DNA of 64,000 bases, taken from NCBI GenBank assembly GCA_903875215.1, contig CAIQVH010000025.1, forward strand, positions 1 through 64,000, given 5' to 3'. This DNA is from an uncultured Anaerolineae bacterium (GTDB taxonomy: Bacteria > Chloroflexota > Anaerolineae > Anaerolineales > Villigracilaceae). Below the pieces are notes generated by a model. That model was not told where the DNA came from. It did no database searches and worked only from the letters and a program-made list of their open reading frames with translations. This document shows, piece after piece, positions 1-8,795 of the stretch (position 1 is the stretch's first letter; each line of letters starts with the position of its first letter). The translations under genes were made by a program, and so were the position numbers.

Positions 1-1840
1 CCACAAAGGCGCTGACATTCGCCAGCCCGATCGCCAGCAAATTCACGCCGCTCACTTCTTCATTGGCTGCTTTATCACTCGAGACATACAGCGTCTGACC
101 GGTCTTCTTCTCAACTCCCAGGCTGCCACTCAGCGTCACCAGTCCAAACAAGTTCACTTCCGCGCTACCACTGGCATGCAACATTTCACCGGCGCTGCCA
201 TCCATATCCAGAGTGACTGGATCGCCGCCGGTCGTCACAACCAAATTCTTTTTCTTATAATCCACCAGTGTCCCGTCTTCCGCCTTTAGGTTGACGGCAA
301 CCGCCATGTCCGCCAGCGAAAGGGTCAGGCCGGCCACACCTACAAAAGCCGCACCGGTTGCCGAAGCCTGCAGGGAGATCCACTGCCGGGCAGCATTGGT
401 GACATCTGAAATAATGGCCAGGGCAAACTGCACTCCGGTCAGGTTCCAACCTATGCCGGAAAATCCCAGGAAAGCGTTCAAACCGCTCCCGGCGATGGTC
501 AGAATATCAGCCCAAACATCTTCAAATTCATTGGTAGCTGTGTTCCAAAGCGTGATCGCCTGGTTCATAAGTGTTGTGACACTGAATGATCCGGCCAGAG
601 AAGCGCCAACCTGGAAAAAATCTGCCAGGCTGTAAAATTCAATATTTTGCACGGCGGCCACTGTCGGATTAATACTGAGGCTATCGACCCCATCGCCGCC
701 GTCCACCTGCACTGAAACCGATCCTGTCGTGGCCACGTCAAAGCTGTCAGCCTCGCCCAGACCGTTCAACTGCAGGGTCTCAACGTTGTTGTAAGCAATC
801 GTCGACGTGGTTGTATTTTTCAGATTGATCAGTGAATCCGTGACAGTGAACGTATCCGCGGCGGCGGACCCATTAACACTCAGCGTATCATTCCCCGCGC
901 CGGTATCCACCGAAAAACTCGTTCCATCACTGCTGTTAACGCTCGAGATTGAAACCTGGTCATCCCCACCGCCGGTATCGACACTGACCGTCTCCACATC
1001 CGTCACGGCCAGGGTGAGATTGTCAGCCGCGCTCGAGCCGGTCACCGTGAGTGTATCCGCCCCGGCCAGGCCATCGACCTGCAACCCGTTCGCGCCGGTG
1101 CCTTCCAGGTTGACCTGGATGTTGTCCGCCCCACTCGTGCCATTCAGGCGCACATCAGCGGCGTTGTTCAGGGTGATGACGTCGGTAAAAGAAAAATTGC
1201 TGAAGGTGATGAGGTAGGACGTGTCCTGGATGCTGATCGGGCCGCTCAAGGTGCTCGTCCCGAGACAACTCTTCGACAGGTCACAGCCGCCGATGATTTC
1301 TAAGTCGACTTGAAAATTCGCAATCGAAATGTTCCAACTGTAGATTCCAGCTTCCACGTAGAGTTTTCCATCGTCGGGAGCGCCGTTGGTCTTGATTTCA
1401 TCCAGCGCAGCCTGGAGCGGGTTCGACCCGGTAACACAGGACTGGTCACCCGCTGTGGTTGGAGCACAATCCATCTCGGTGTAAGAAAGTAGTGTTTCGC
1501 TATTGTTTCGGGTGAAATAAGGATCCTGCCCGCTGACTGGCTCTGCCACAGGTTCATCGAGCACAGCATAAGGCTCAGGCTCAGCGAGGACTAGCGCATC
1601 CGAAAATTCAACCGCTGCGTCTGCAGGCGCGTCAGCGCTTGGATTTTCACTTTCGACTACAACCGGCACAGGATCCGGCGACACCGGCTGGCCATCATCC
1701 GCCTGTGCAATCCCGGCCAGTGGCCCGAAGAGCATAAAAACAACCACCCCCATCGCCAGGGCTTTGGTTAAACGCCAAAACAGGCTGGTGCCAGCCTCGT
1801 TTACCAAATTCAAGCAAGTGGGTGTCTTTTCTGCGCTCAC
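1..1840 (-). CDS. Large secreted repeat protein, N-terminal part (cut by window start)
   Basis: The frame is open from a GTG at 1840 to the window edge, giving about 613 residues of a larger protein. An in-frame TAG lies upstream and no ATG lies between, so GTG 1840 is the earliest usable start. A hydrophobic segment at about residues 24-45, ending in a signal-peptidase-like 'AGIAQA', indicates export. An acidic Pro/Glu/Val linker follows. After about residue 160 there are short Gly/Asp-rich repeats such as 'VDTGGGDDQVSISS', 'VDTGAGNDTLSVNG' and 'VDGGDGVDSLSINP', which recall calcium-binding RTX-like or parallel beta-roll adhesin repeats. A pair of Cys-containing segments precedes them. The function is unknown; a large cell-surface or adhesin-like protein is inferred. 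It lies downstream of the two-component genes on the same strand, separated by a terminator. Confidence 0.75.
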   Translation of the reverse strand, partial: MSAEKTPTCLNLVNEAGTSLFWRLTKALAMGVVVFMLFGPLAGIAQADDGQPVSPDPVPVVVESENPSADAPADAAVEFSDALVLAEPEPYAVLDEPVAEPVSGQDPYFTRNNSETLLSYTEMDCAPTTAGDQSCVTGSNPLQAALDEIKTNGAPDDGKLYVEAGIYSWNISIANFQVDLEIIGGCDLSKSCLGTSTLSGPISIQDTSYLITFSNFSFTDVITLNNAADVRLNGTSGADNIQVNLEGTGANGLQVDGLAGADTLTVTGSSAADNLTLAVTDVETVSVDTGGGDDQVSISSVNSSDGTSFSVDTGAGNDTLSVNGSAAADTFTVTDSLINLKNTTTSTIAYNNVETLQLNGLGEADSFDVATTGSVSVQVDGGDGVDSLSINPTVAAVQNIEFYSLADFFQVGASLAGSFSVTTLMNQAITLWNTATNEFEDVWADILTIAGSGLNAFLGFSGIGWNLTGVQFALAIISDVTNAARQWISLQASATGAAFVGVAGLTLSLADMAVAVNLKAEDGTLVDYKKKNLVVTTGGDPVTLDMDGSAGEMLHASGSAEVNLFGLVTLSGSLGVEKKTGQTLYVSSDKAANEEVSGVNLLAIGLANVSAFV

Positions 1841-1951
1841 AGGGTTCCCAGAAAAATGGAATTCGTTACGATCCTAGTTTGTCACAACTGAATTCCGCTG
1901 TCATCAGAAAAAGACTTATTTTTTTGTATGACATTTCTTACTCCGGGCAAC

Positions 1952-1974
1952 AAAAAAGTAAGGTTTCCCTTACT
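1952..1974 (-). terminator. Rho-independent terminator after the two-component operon
   Basis: On the minus strand a perfect 7-bp stem (AGTAAGG / CCTTACT) with a GAAA tetraloop is followed by a run of six T. It lies about 45 bp past the response regulator stop and ahead of the secreted repeat protein, so it should separate the two transcripts. Confidence 0.7.
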
Positions 1975-2016
1975 CTAAAATGCCCAAAGCTATCCCCCAT
2001 TCCATATTTTTCTAAT

Positions 2017-2685
2017 TTATTTTTCGCTGTTCGATTGTCTCCCGTGGAAAAATTCAGTATTGATCGCATGCAGCACGAGCTGCGTTCGATTATCCAGCCT
2101 CAACTTATCCAGCATCCGGCTGACGTGCACGCTAACCGTGCGCGGGCTAATCAACAATTCACGAGCAACCTCAGCATTACTCAACCCCTTGCAGATCAAT
2201 TCCAGCACTTCCTGTTCACGAGCGGTAATCGCATCAACCGGAACAACTTGAGACGACAGCGCAGGCGCATCATGCAACAGCGTCCTGGCAATTTGAGAGG
2301 GCAGGACAATACTGCCGCCATGCACAGCATGAATGGCTTCAATCAACTCGGAGGGTGGCGCATTCTTGGAAACATACCCCAGCGCCCCGGCTTTAATCGC
2401 AGCCCGCAGAATGTCAATATCATCCACACTGGTCAGGATGATGATTTTTTGTTCCGGTGTCGCCATCAGGATAACGCGCGTCGCCTCGCCGCCGTTCATC
2501 TCGGGCATCAACAAATCCATCAGGATGATATCCGGCTGCAGGCTGGCACACTGCCGAATGGCACTGGAACCATTTTCAGCTTCACCGACCACATCCAGAT
2601 CATCTTCTGCGCTCAGGACGGCGCGCAAACCCTCCCGCACCAGCGGATGATCATCCACAATCAAAACCTTGATTTTAGTCTCCAT
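2017..2685 (-). CDS. NarL/FixJ-type response regulator
   Basis: This 222-residue protein has a receiver domain (residues about 5-120) joined to a LuxR-type helix-turn-helix (about 155-215). The acidic pair D11/D12, the phosphoacceptor D57 in 'PDIILMD' and K107 in 'GYVSK' are all present. The C-terminal block 'TAREQEVLELICKGLSNAEV' is a typical LuxR recognition module. It should be phosphorylated by the adjacent kinase, whose stop codon it overlaps by 11 bp, which suggests translational coupling. The targets are unknown; the secreted repeat protein directly downstream is one candidate. Confidence 0.93.
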   Translation of the reverse strand: METKIKVLIVDDHPLVREGLRAVLSAEDDLDVVGEAENGSSAIRQCASLQPDIILMDLLMPEMNGGEATRVILMATPEQKIIILTSVDDIDILRAAIKAGALGYVSKNAPPSELIEAIHAVHGGSIVLPSQIARTLLHDAPALSSQVVPVDAITAREQEVLELICKGLSNAEVARELLISPRTVSVHVSRMLDKLRLDNRTQLVLHAINTEFFHGRQSNSEK

Positions 2686-5488
2686 GAATATTCTCCTCGG
2701 ACCCCGGATTGAGCGGAGGCTGGAAAGGTCTGGGTAAGCGCACCGTCAACAGCGTTCCGCCAACAGATAGAGTTTCGATGGTAAAACTACCACCCAGCAG
2801 CGCAGTCCGCTCACGCATATTGCGCAGCCCCAACCCCGCCGATACACTATTCGGATCGAATCCACTCCCATCGTCAGTCACCCGCAACTCGACAGCTTCA
2901 TCCCGCTGGATGATATCGACCCAAACGGAATTCGCGGCGGCATGCTTGATCACGTTATTCAACGCTTCTTCAGCGATGGAGTAGAGCGTCTGCTCAAAAT
3001 TGGGCAACAAAGGCCAGAGTAGATTACAAGAGAAGTGGGTTTGCATCCCGGCGCGTTGCTCAACCAATTCCAGGCGACGCTGGAGCGATCCGGCCAATCC
3101 CAATTGCGACAGATCATAGGGCAGCAAGCGGTAGAGCAACAGACGCATTTCGCGCAGGGCATTGCGGGCCGAATCTCCCAGGCGCAACAGGTAATGTTGA
3201 GTCTTTTCATCCTGCCCGGAGCGTATCGATTTTGCGGCCGCTTCGGAAAACAGAACCTGGGAATACAGCAATTGCGTGACTGAATCGTGCAGGTCGCGCG
3301 CCAGGCGCTGACGCTCTTCCTGGGCGGCGCTAAGCGCTACCTGCTCGCGCAAATGAATATTTTTTATGGCCAGGCTCAACTGGCGGGCTGCCGCCTCCAG
3401 CAATTCCACGTCATCAACGCTGAAGAAATGCGGCGTGACCCCAAAAAGAATCAGCAACCCTAAATGTTCCTGGTCAATCAGAATCGGGATGCTGACCAGG
3501 GTGGCATAAGGCCACGATTCGAGCAGACCTTGCCCCGAGATTTGAATTTCATTCGCAGTCAGGCTGCCGGCAATGTTGTGAATCAAGAGGGGCTCTTTCC
3601 GGGCGCGCAGGCTTTGCCAGAGCGGAGAATTGGGCATCTGAACCGCCCGCTGCGCGGGGATCTTGTACAAAGCGCTCAGATGCGTTTGTTCATCCGGTAG
3701 ACCGAGAAGCCAGATCAACCCCGCTTCTGCCTGTATGCTGGTCACAATCCGTTCCAGCGCAACCTGCAGCAAGTCATCGGTCACGCGATTTTGGTTGACG
3801 AGCGCGGTCAGTTCATACAGGGTAGACAGGTCACGGGTACGTTCATCCACTTGCTTTTCGAGCGCGCGGCCCAGAGATTCGAGATGTCCCTGGGAAACTG
3901 ATAACGATTCCACCATGCGGTTGAAGGCCTGCGCCAGTTGGCCAATTTCATCCTGTGAGATCTTCTGCACTCTGACCGAGAGATCGCCCTGATCTACCCG
4001 GGTGATGTTTTCGAGCAGATGCTGCAAATGATTAAGCAGACCAAACTGAAAGTACAGACCATAGATGATCATCAGGAATAACGAGATAATGGCCATGGCG
4101 ATCACCCACGGAGTGACCGCAGTATGCAAAGACTGGCGGTAAGCTGTGTAATCATAGCCGACTTCGTAGCGTTTCCCAGCCAGCAGAAAACTGTAGCGAA
4201 TGGCCTGGGCCTCCGGCGGAAATGAGACGCCACGATACATGATGGTATTCTCTGGCAATGAGATGGATCGCAGCCTGGCGGGGTTTCCCATCAAATCGGC
4301 GACTCCGCCAAAGCCCAGCCAGGGGAATTCACGCGCCGCGGCAGCTTGAAAACGTAAATCTCCCGATTCCAGGCCCTGCCTCAACCGGTCATCCCATGCG
4401 GCTAAAGTAGCCGCTGTAAAATAATGTGAGCGGGAAAAGAGCAGTTCGTAATGATCCGCAAATAACCCTTCTGGTTCGCGGGCTGCAACATATAAGATTT
4501 GGCCGTTATACACAGACTCCGGGTGACCGTACTTGATCGCCGAACGCAGAAAGGCCAGTTCCGCAAGGCGTATTTGATGAAATATTTCATCGCGTTTTTG
4601 AATTGCCATGCTGCCGACCAGCCCCATGATCAGCAAAATCGTCAGCAACGAAACTCCCAGCATGCGCGCCAGGAAAGTGGTCTCCTCGGGCGCGTTGTTC
4701 AAGTAGGTAACAAGCAGTGCAAACAGAATCATCAAAAAGAGGACGGTAAATGACCCTTGCGGGAGAGCCGCAGCCGGCTCCAAAAAAGAAGCCGCCGTAG
4801 GCAAAAGCGCCATGAATGTAAGCACAGCCCACCCACGGGAAATGCTCGCCTCTTCCGTGCCCGGTGCGAGAAATGCTTGCAGCATGGAATGCCAGTTGGC
4901 CCGGGTATTCTCTGGCCTGGAAGCATCCACGGTCTTCCGCACCCACAGAATCAGCACCCAGATATTCACCAGAATGACCCAATAATTGAACACATTGTGG
5001 GAGGTCCAACCAGAGTCCTTCACCTCGACAAAGCGATACAGAAATTCTACAGCGGAAAACGTCGCCAGGTTACCGTTCGGCGGCAGACCGGCAGATGTCA
5101 GCGGGTCCAGCAAATGGGGCGGATTGGAGAATGTGATCCAGGCCATCCAGGCAAATAAAGACAGGGTGAAGGCGGTCGATAAAATCAGCGCCAGGCGCGC
5201 TTCGCGAGGGTAGCGCGGGCGTGGGAAAATGTAAGCAAATTGCAACCAGACCGAAAATGCCAGGGCCGCACTGCCCGTACCACCCCACCAATCCAGATAA
5301 AAGCTTGAGATCGAATAAAGCGTGCTGGCCACACCACGCGTCAGAGTGAAGATCGTCATACACCCATGAAAAGCGATAAAAAGCCAGGTCGGCCTGGTTT
5401 TTTCTTTGAGTGATAACAAATACCCAAGACCAATGGCTTGCAGTAAGAAGACCGGCATGTAACCCACGGTAGCAGGAGAGAAAAGCAT
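2675..5488 (-). CDS. Membrane sensor histidine kinase (HAMP-GAF-HisKA_3-HATPase)
   Basis: This 937-residue NarX/DesK-type kinase starts with a multi-pass membrane region (about residues 1-300). An extracytoplasmic segment follows, then another membrane helix near 450-475, a HAMP linker (about 475-525, ending in a coiled coil), a GAF domain (about 560-705), the HisKA_3 dimerisation domain and a HATPase_c domain. The phospho-accepting histidine is H734 in 'ARDLHDSVTQ'. The N-box 'EEALNNVIKHA' and G-box 'DDGSGFD' are intact. It pairs with the overlapping response regulator. The extended multi-helix N-terminus, like 7TM sensor modules, suggests sensing in or through the membrane; the ligand cannot be predicted. 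Confidence 0.92.
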   Translation of the reverse strand: MLFSPATVGYMPVFLLQAIGLGYLLSLKEKTRPTWLFIAFHGCMTIFTLTRGVASTLYSISSFYLDWWGGTGSAALAFSVWLQFAYIFPRPRYPREARLALILSTAFTLSLFAWMAWITFSNPPHLLDPLTSAGLPPNGNLATFSAVEFLYRFVEVKDSGWTSHNVFNYWVILVNIWVLILWVRKTVDASRPENTRANWHSMLQAFLAPGTEEASISRGWAVLTFMALLPTAASFLEPAAALPQGSFTVLFLMILFALLVTYLNNAPEETTFLARMLGVSLLTILLIMGLVGSMAIQKRDEIFHQIRLAELAFLRSAIKYGHPESVYNGQILYVAAREPEGLFADHYELLFSRSHYFTAATLAAWDDRLRQGLESGDLRFQAAAAREFPWLGFGGVADLMGNPARLRSISLPENTIMYRGVSFPPEAQAIRYSFLLAGKRYEVGYDYTAYRQSLHTAVTPWVIAMAIISLFLMIIYGLYFQFGLLNHLQHLLENITRVDQGDLSVRVQKISQDEIGQLAQAFNRMVESLSVSQGHLESLGRALEKQVDERTRDLSTLYELTALVNQNRVTDDLLQVALERIVTSIQAEAGLIWLLGLPDEQTHLSALYKIPAQRAVQMPNSPLWQSLRARKEPLLIHNIAGSLTANEIQISGQGLLESWPYATLVSIPILIDQEHLGLLILFGVTPHFFSVDDVELLEAAARQLSLAIKNIHLREQVALSAAQEERQRLARDLHDSVTQLLYSQVLFSEAAAKSIRSGQDEKTQHYLLRLGDSARNALREMRLLLYRLLPYDLSQLGLAGSLQRRLELVEQRAGMQTHFSCNLLWPLLPNFEQTLYSIAEEALNNVIKHAAANSVWVDIIQRDEAVELRVTDDGSGFDPNSVSAGLGLRNMRERTALLGGSFTIETLSVGGTLLTVRLPRPFQPPLNPGSEENIHGD

Positions 5489-5605
5489 ATGTATCCGCGC
5501 AAATCATGCAAGACGTTAGAGCGCGAAGCTCCTTCGGTGATAACCAAAAATTTGACCAGACCAGCAGACTGAACGCATTTCATCACCTGTACCCGAAAAA
5601 TAAAG

Positions 5606-5719
5606 CCCGAAATATCGGTTTTCAGCGAGCTTACGAACGATTTATTTTCTCCGGGATTTCGGGTTTTGGCAATACCTGAATAATTCTACCTTTGCAATCG
5701 GCTGGCCCATCAATTGATG
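5606..5719. promoter_or_regulatory. Inverted repeats in the kinase/parA divergent region
   Basis: The 351-bp gap between the divergent kinase and parA genes carries no gene. It holds an interrupted inverted repeat (CCCGAAAT at 5606-5613 against ATTTCGGG at 5656-5663, with CGG/CCG inside) and a perfect 12-bp palindrome CATCAATTGATG at 5708-5719. The palindrome is 120 bp before parA and could be an operator for the ribbon-helix-helix partner. This is inference; no repeat matching the downstream iterons is seen here. Confidence 0.35.
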
Positions 5720-5839
5720 AATTCAAATAATTGGAAAACAAGTGGGCAACTTTTTTGGTAAGATTAGTATACTTGAAATTCACCCCGTTCAGAATTTGCA
5801 CCCGTCGCACCTCCTGGCCTGGAAAGGGAAATCAATCTG

Positions 5840-6595
5840 ATGAAATGCCCCAAAATCTGCTTTGTCAACCAGAAAGGTGGCGTGGGTAAAACCACCTCCA
5901 CCATCACCGTCGCAGACGAACTGGCCCGGCGCGGAAAACGCACCCTGGTGGTGGATTTTGATCCACAGGGACAGTGCGCCGTCGCGCTGAACATCCCGCC
6001 GCAACCCGGCGTTTTCAAACTTCTCATTTCAGGCTCCGCACCGGCAGACTGTATCAACGAAACCGGGCGCCCCAATCTTGCGATGATCACTGGCGACCGC
6101 TCAACTGCCACGGCCCAGATTGTGCTCGCCGCCGAAAACCGCCCCTTCGACACCATCCGCCAGGCGCTCAAGCCGCTGGAAAACCAGTTCGATTACATCC
6201 TATTCGATACCGCTCCCTCGGTCGGCGGCATCCAGGAACGCGCCGTCTGGGCCGCCAACCTGATCGTCATCCCGGTTGCCACTGACTACCTGGCCGTGGA
6301 CAGCCTGGGAAAAACCCTGGATATGCTCACCGCATTGAGCAAACAGGGTTGGCAGGGCAAGCTGGCCGGCATCCTGCCCACCATGTATGACCATGTCACA
6401 AACGAAAGCCGCAAGGCTTACAGCTACCTGGAAAAGAACTATCCCGAGACCCTTTTCACCCCCATCCGTCGCGCCACCATCCTGCGTGACTGCATTGCCG
6501 ATGGACTCACCATCTGGCAAAAAGCCGCCCCTGGCCCAGTCGCCGATGACTACCGCGCCCTGGTGGATCAGCTGATGAAACTCTCAAGGAGCTAG
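5840..6595 (+). CDS. parA: ParA-family partition ATPase
   Basis: This 251-residue protein has the deviant Walker A motif 'KGGVGKTT' at residues 12-19, Walker A' 'VVDFDPQGQ' (about 38-46) and Walker B 'YILFDTAPS', as in MinD/ParA ATPases. It lacks an N-terminal DNA-binding extension, so it is the small type Ib form (like ParF/Soj). The start at 5840 is preceded by AAAGGGAAA. It is followed after 2 bp by a gene for a ribbon-helix-helix-like protein, and then by an iteron array. This is the layout of plasmid ParF/ParG-type partition cassettes rather than chromosomal parAB, which normally has a ParB with an HTH. It probably maintains, or once maintained, an integrated plasmid-like element. Confidence 0.9.
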   Translation: MKCPKICFVNQKGGVGKTTSTITVADELARRGKRTLVVDFDPQGQCAVALNIPPQPGVFKLLISGSAPADCINETGRPNLAMITGDRSTATAQIVLAAENRPFDTIRQALKPLENQFDYILFDTAPSVGGIQERAVWAANLIVIPVATDYLAVDSLGKTLDMLTALSKQGWQGKLAGILPTMYDHVTNESRKAYSYLEKNYPETLFTPIRRATILRDCIADGLTIWQKAAPGPVADDYRALVDQLMKLSRS

Positions 6596-6597
6596 GC

Positions 6598-7188
6598 ATG
6601 GATTGGAACCGCAGACCCACTTCGCCTCTCGCCCCGCACGAGTTGATCCCTGTGGCGCAACCCAAGAAGCGCCCGGCACAAAAACGAAGTTGGGAACAAT
6701 TGCCTGAAAATGCTGTGCGCCGCTATCGGCTGCCCGAAAACCTTTATGGAAAAATCTGCGCGATTGCCACCTTGAACAACATCTCCAATGTCAGCCATGT
6801 TGCCATTCAATTGGTAGATTACGCCCTCTATCAACACTATCAGGGCAATCCTGAATTTCAACTGAGCACCCGTCCCAACCCACAAGGGCGCAAATTCCTG
6901 CTGGCCTGGAAAGCCGAACAAAGCAACTGGAACCCACCCCAAAACAAACTGGCTCCAGATTTCGAACGCGGAAAACAAAAGCGCAAAGAGAAAGTGCTGC
7001 CCGGCGAATACGGCGGAAAGATCAAGGATGTCGGCCTCCGTCTCAGCACGACTCGCCTGCGCCTCAAAGATCTGGCCGATGAAACCTACCTGCCCATTTC
7101 AGACACCCTGACCTTCCTGCTGCTCAAAGCCGTGATAGCCTACGAAAATGGCCTGTTCAGCCTCGAACTGAAACAAATCCCCGCCTGA
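6598..7188 (+). CDS. Putative centromere-binding partner of ParA (ribbon-helix-helix-like)
   Basis: This 196-residue protein has a clear ribosome site (AAGGAG) inside the end of parA and a 2-bp gap from it, so the two genes are co-translated. I recognise no family by name. Two segments have the strand-helix-helix pattern of CopG/Arc folds: residues about 39-83 ('RRYRLPENLYGKICAIATLN' onward) and about 140-190 ('VGLRLSTTRLRLKDLADETY' onward). They are separated by a basic, low-complexity linker. The position after parA and before a 12-bp iteron array supports a ParG/ParR-like role in binding the centromere and stimulating the ATPase. Function is inferred from context; the fold is a visual assignment. 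Confidence 0.65.
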   Translation: MDWNRRPTSPLAPHELIPVAQPKKRPAQKRSWEQLPENAVRRYRLPENLYGKICAIATLNNISNVSHVAIQLVDYALYQHYQGNPEFQLSTRPNPQGRKFLLAWKAEQSNWNPPQNKLAPDFERGKQKRKEKVLPGEYGGKIKDVGLRLSTTRLRLKDLADETYLPISDTLTFLLLKAVIAYENGLFSLELKQIPA

Positions 7189-7299
7189 GCACCCGCTCAT
7201 CATCTTCAAATTCCTACCCTGTCACCTCGGCTCATCCAGTACTTTTAGGTGATCAGGGCTGTTGCAGTTCCGCAAAAACAGCGGCATCTGCACACATGC

Positions 7300-7358
7300 A
7301 CGTTTCCAACTACGTTTCACCATAGTTTCACCTGACGTTTCTATTCACGTTTCACTAC
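7300..7358 (+). repeat. Five tandem ~12-bp iterons, candidate partition centromere
   Basis: Five head-to-tail copies start at 7300, 7312, 7324, 7335 and 7347, with unit lengths 12, 12, 11, 12 and 12. Each begins A(C)GTTTC; the copies at 7312, 7324 and 7347 read ..GTTTCAC. The third copy lacks the C. The array lies 112 bp after the ribbon-helix-helix gene in a 348-bp gap (7189-7536) with no convincing gene. Such short, nearly helically phased direct repeats are typical binding sites for ParG/ParR/omega-type proteins. A small reading frame across the array looks like chance. Confidence 0.7.
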
Positions 7359-7536
7359 TTCCCCTGAAACAGTCCAAAAAAGACCCGTTTTCATCAATCA
7401 GGTCATCTTCATGGCATTTTTTCCGCCCTGGCCAAAATGCCTTTCTACGCCGGATAAAATGGGAATCTGCGCAGGCTGCCAAAAGATGGATATTTAGGTT
7501 AAAAAGGCGATTGGGGATGCTGGAAGAGGCGGGGAA

Positions 7537-8673
7537 TCAGGAGCGAGGAACGGCTGCGATCCAGGCCTGGATCTGCCGTTCGGCAGCCTGTATCAGACTG
7601 GCGGCATGACGGTTCATTGAGAAAACCGAAACTGACGGGTTCAAGGACTGATGCTTTCGAAGCATAGTCTCCATGATCTGAAAAACCACTTCCAGGGTCA
7701 TTTCCGGCAGCCGGGGAGCCTCGGCATAATCGGCAAGCCAGTCATCGTGCGTACCCAATTGGAAGGGCGGAAATTTTTGGAGCTGGTAGGTAGCCCGGGG
7801 GTGTGCAAGAACAATCCCGCCCTGAATCCGGCCCAGGGCTGGATAGTGCACCAACAGATCGCTCAGATTGACATTCAGATTGCGCAGCGCTTCATCTCGC
7901 ATTCGCAGCCACTGTTGATCGATCGCCTCGTTCATTTCCTCTGGCCTGGTTTTTCCTGTCTGCCGATCCGTCTTCGTGATCGTCCAAACTCCGTCACGCC
8001 AGTCAAAATGGGCATTGATGTATTTCACTTCAAAATACCAGATTCCCTTCGGGCCGATGACAACCACATCCATATCATCGTGGCTCTTGGGCATCAGGCT
8101 GTGCAGCAGAAATGTATCGGCGGTTGCCAGCTTTTCAAGCCGGCGGATCAAGTCAAATTCTCCGATCAGACCCCATTTCTGGGTGGTCTGCGCTTCGGCC
8201 TCCACCTGGGCCGGACTGGGCAGGCTGACCGAAAGTTTTTTCTGCCATGCCGGCAGCAGATCGGGAAACAAAGTTTGCTTGAGCGGGGAAACCTGCCGTT
8301 GTGCTGTATGCTGTGCCAGAGGCGACTCTGGCCGCCGGGGCGATATAAAATAACTCCCCAGCACAAGCATGCCCGCCAGCCCGGCCAAAACAGCCAGGCT
8401 GATCAGAATAACACCGGGCGCTGGTTGATCCATGGAAACCAGCCAGGTCCCGCCCAGGCAAAGAATCGTCAGGCCAGGAACCAGCCAGGGCAGGGAATGC
8501 CTGATCTTCCCTTGCCAGGCCTGATGCCGTGTTAGCTGGAGGGCAAATTGCTCACAATGCCGGGCATGCGCGCCCAACAAGGCAAAGCGCCATTTCCCGA
8601 GCAGCACACGACGGTAAATCGTGATCTGCCGGTAACCGGCCACCAGGTCAGAGCAATACAGGTTAATATACAT
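7537..8673 (-). CDS. Membrane-anchored NERD-domain protein
   Basis: This 378-residue protein has two adjacent membrane helices at about residues 62-110. A nuclease-related domain (NERD) follows at about 170-300. It is recognised by 'GEFDLIRRLEKL', the 'DDMDVVVIGPKG' acidic motif and 'YFEVKY', the E-x-K arm of the PD-(D/E)xK-like active site. NERD proteins are thought to process or bind nucleic acid, but experimental roles are few. It faces the par module tail to tail and ends about 180 bp from the iterons. It may belong to the same mobile element, perhaps in DNA handling or defence; that is inference. Confidence 0.8.
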   Translation of the reverse strand: MYINLYCSDLVAGYRQITIYRRVLLGKWRFALLGAHARHCEQFALQLTRHQAWQGKIRHSLPWLVPGLTILCLGGTWLVSMDQPAPGVILISLAVLAGLAGMLVLGSYFISPRRPESPLAQHTAQRQVSPLKQTLFPDLLPAWQKKLSVSLPSPAQVEAEAQTTQKWGLIGEFDLIRRLEKLATADTFLLHSLMPKSHDDMDVVVIGPKGIWYFEVKYINAHFDWRDGVWTITKTDRQTGKTRPEEMNEAIDQQWLRMRDEALRNLNVNLSDLLVHYPALGRIQGGIVLAHPRATYQLQKFPPFQLGTHDDWLADYAEAPRLPEMTLEVVFQIMETMLRKHQSLNPSVSVFSMNRHAASLIQAAERQIQAWIAAVPRS

Positions 8674-8795
8674 GTTCGATTGGTGGGATTATTATACAGG
8701 AACAAAACAGCACCCTGGCAAAGTGTGGGAAAAGAAGTTTTCGCCACAAACACCAACCACCACAGGGCAAGCAGGAAAGAATATTGGATTTCCTG

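Noticed and set aside
1822-2712. Long plus-strand frame opposite the response regulator
   Set aside because: Antisense shadow of a well-conserved gene, with a composition rich in His/Gln/Arg typical of reverse-frame translations.
7300-7358. CRISPR array
   Set aside because: The repeats are contiguous 12-bp units without spacers, and no cas genes are in the window.
7262-7609. A 115-codon plus-strand frame across the iterons
   Set aside because: Its middle is the translation of the tandem repeat, it has no ribosome site and no family resemblance, and it overlaps the NERD gene.
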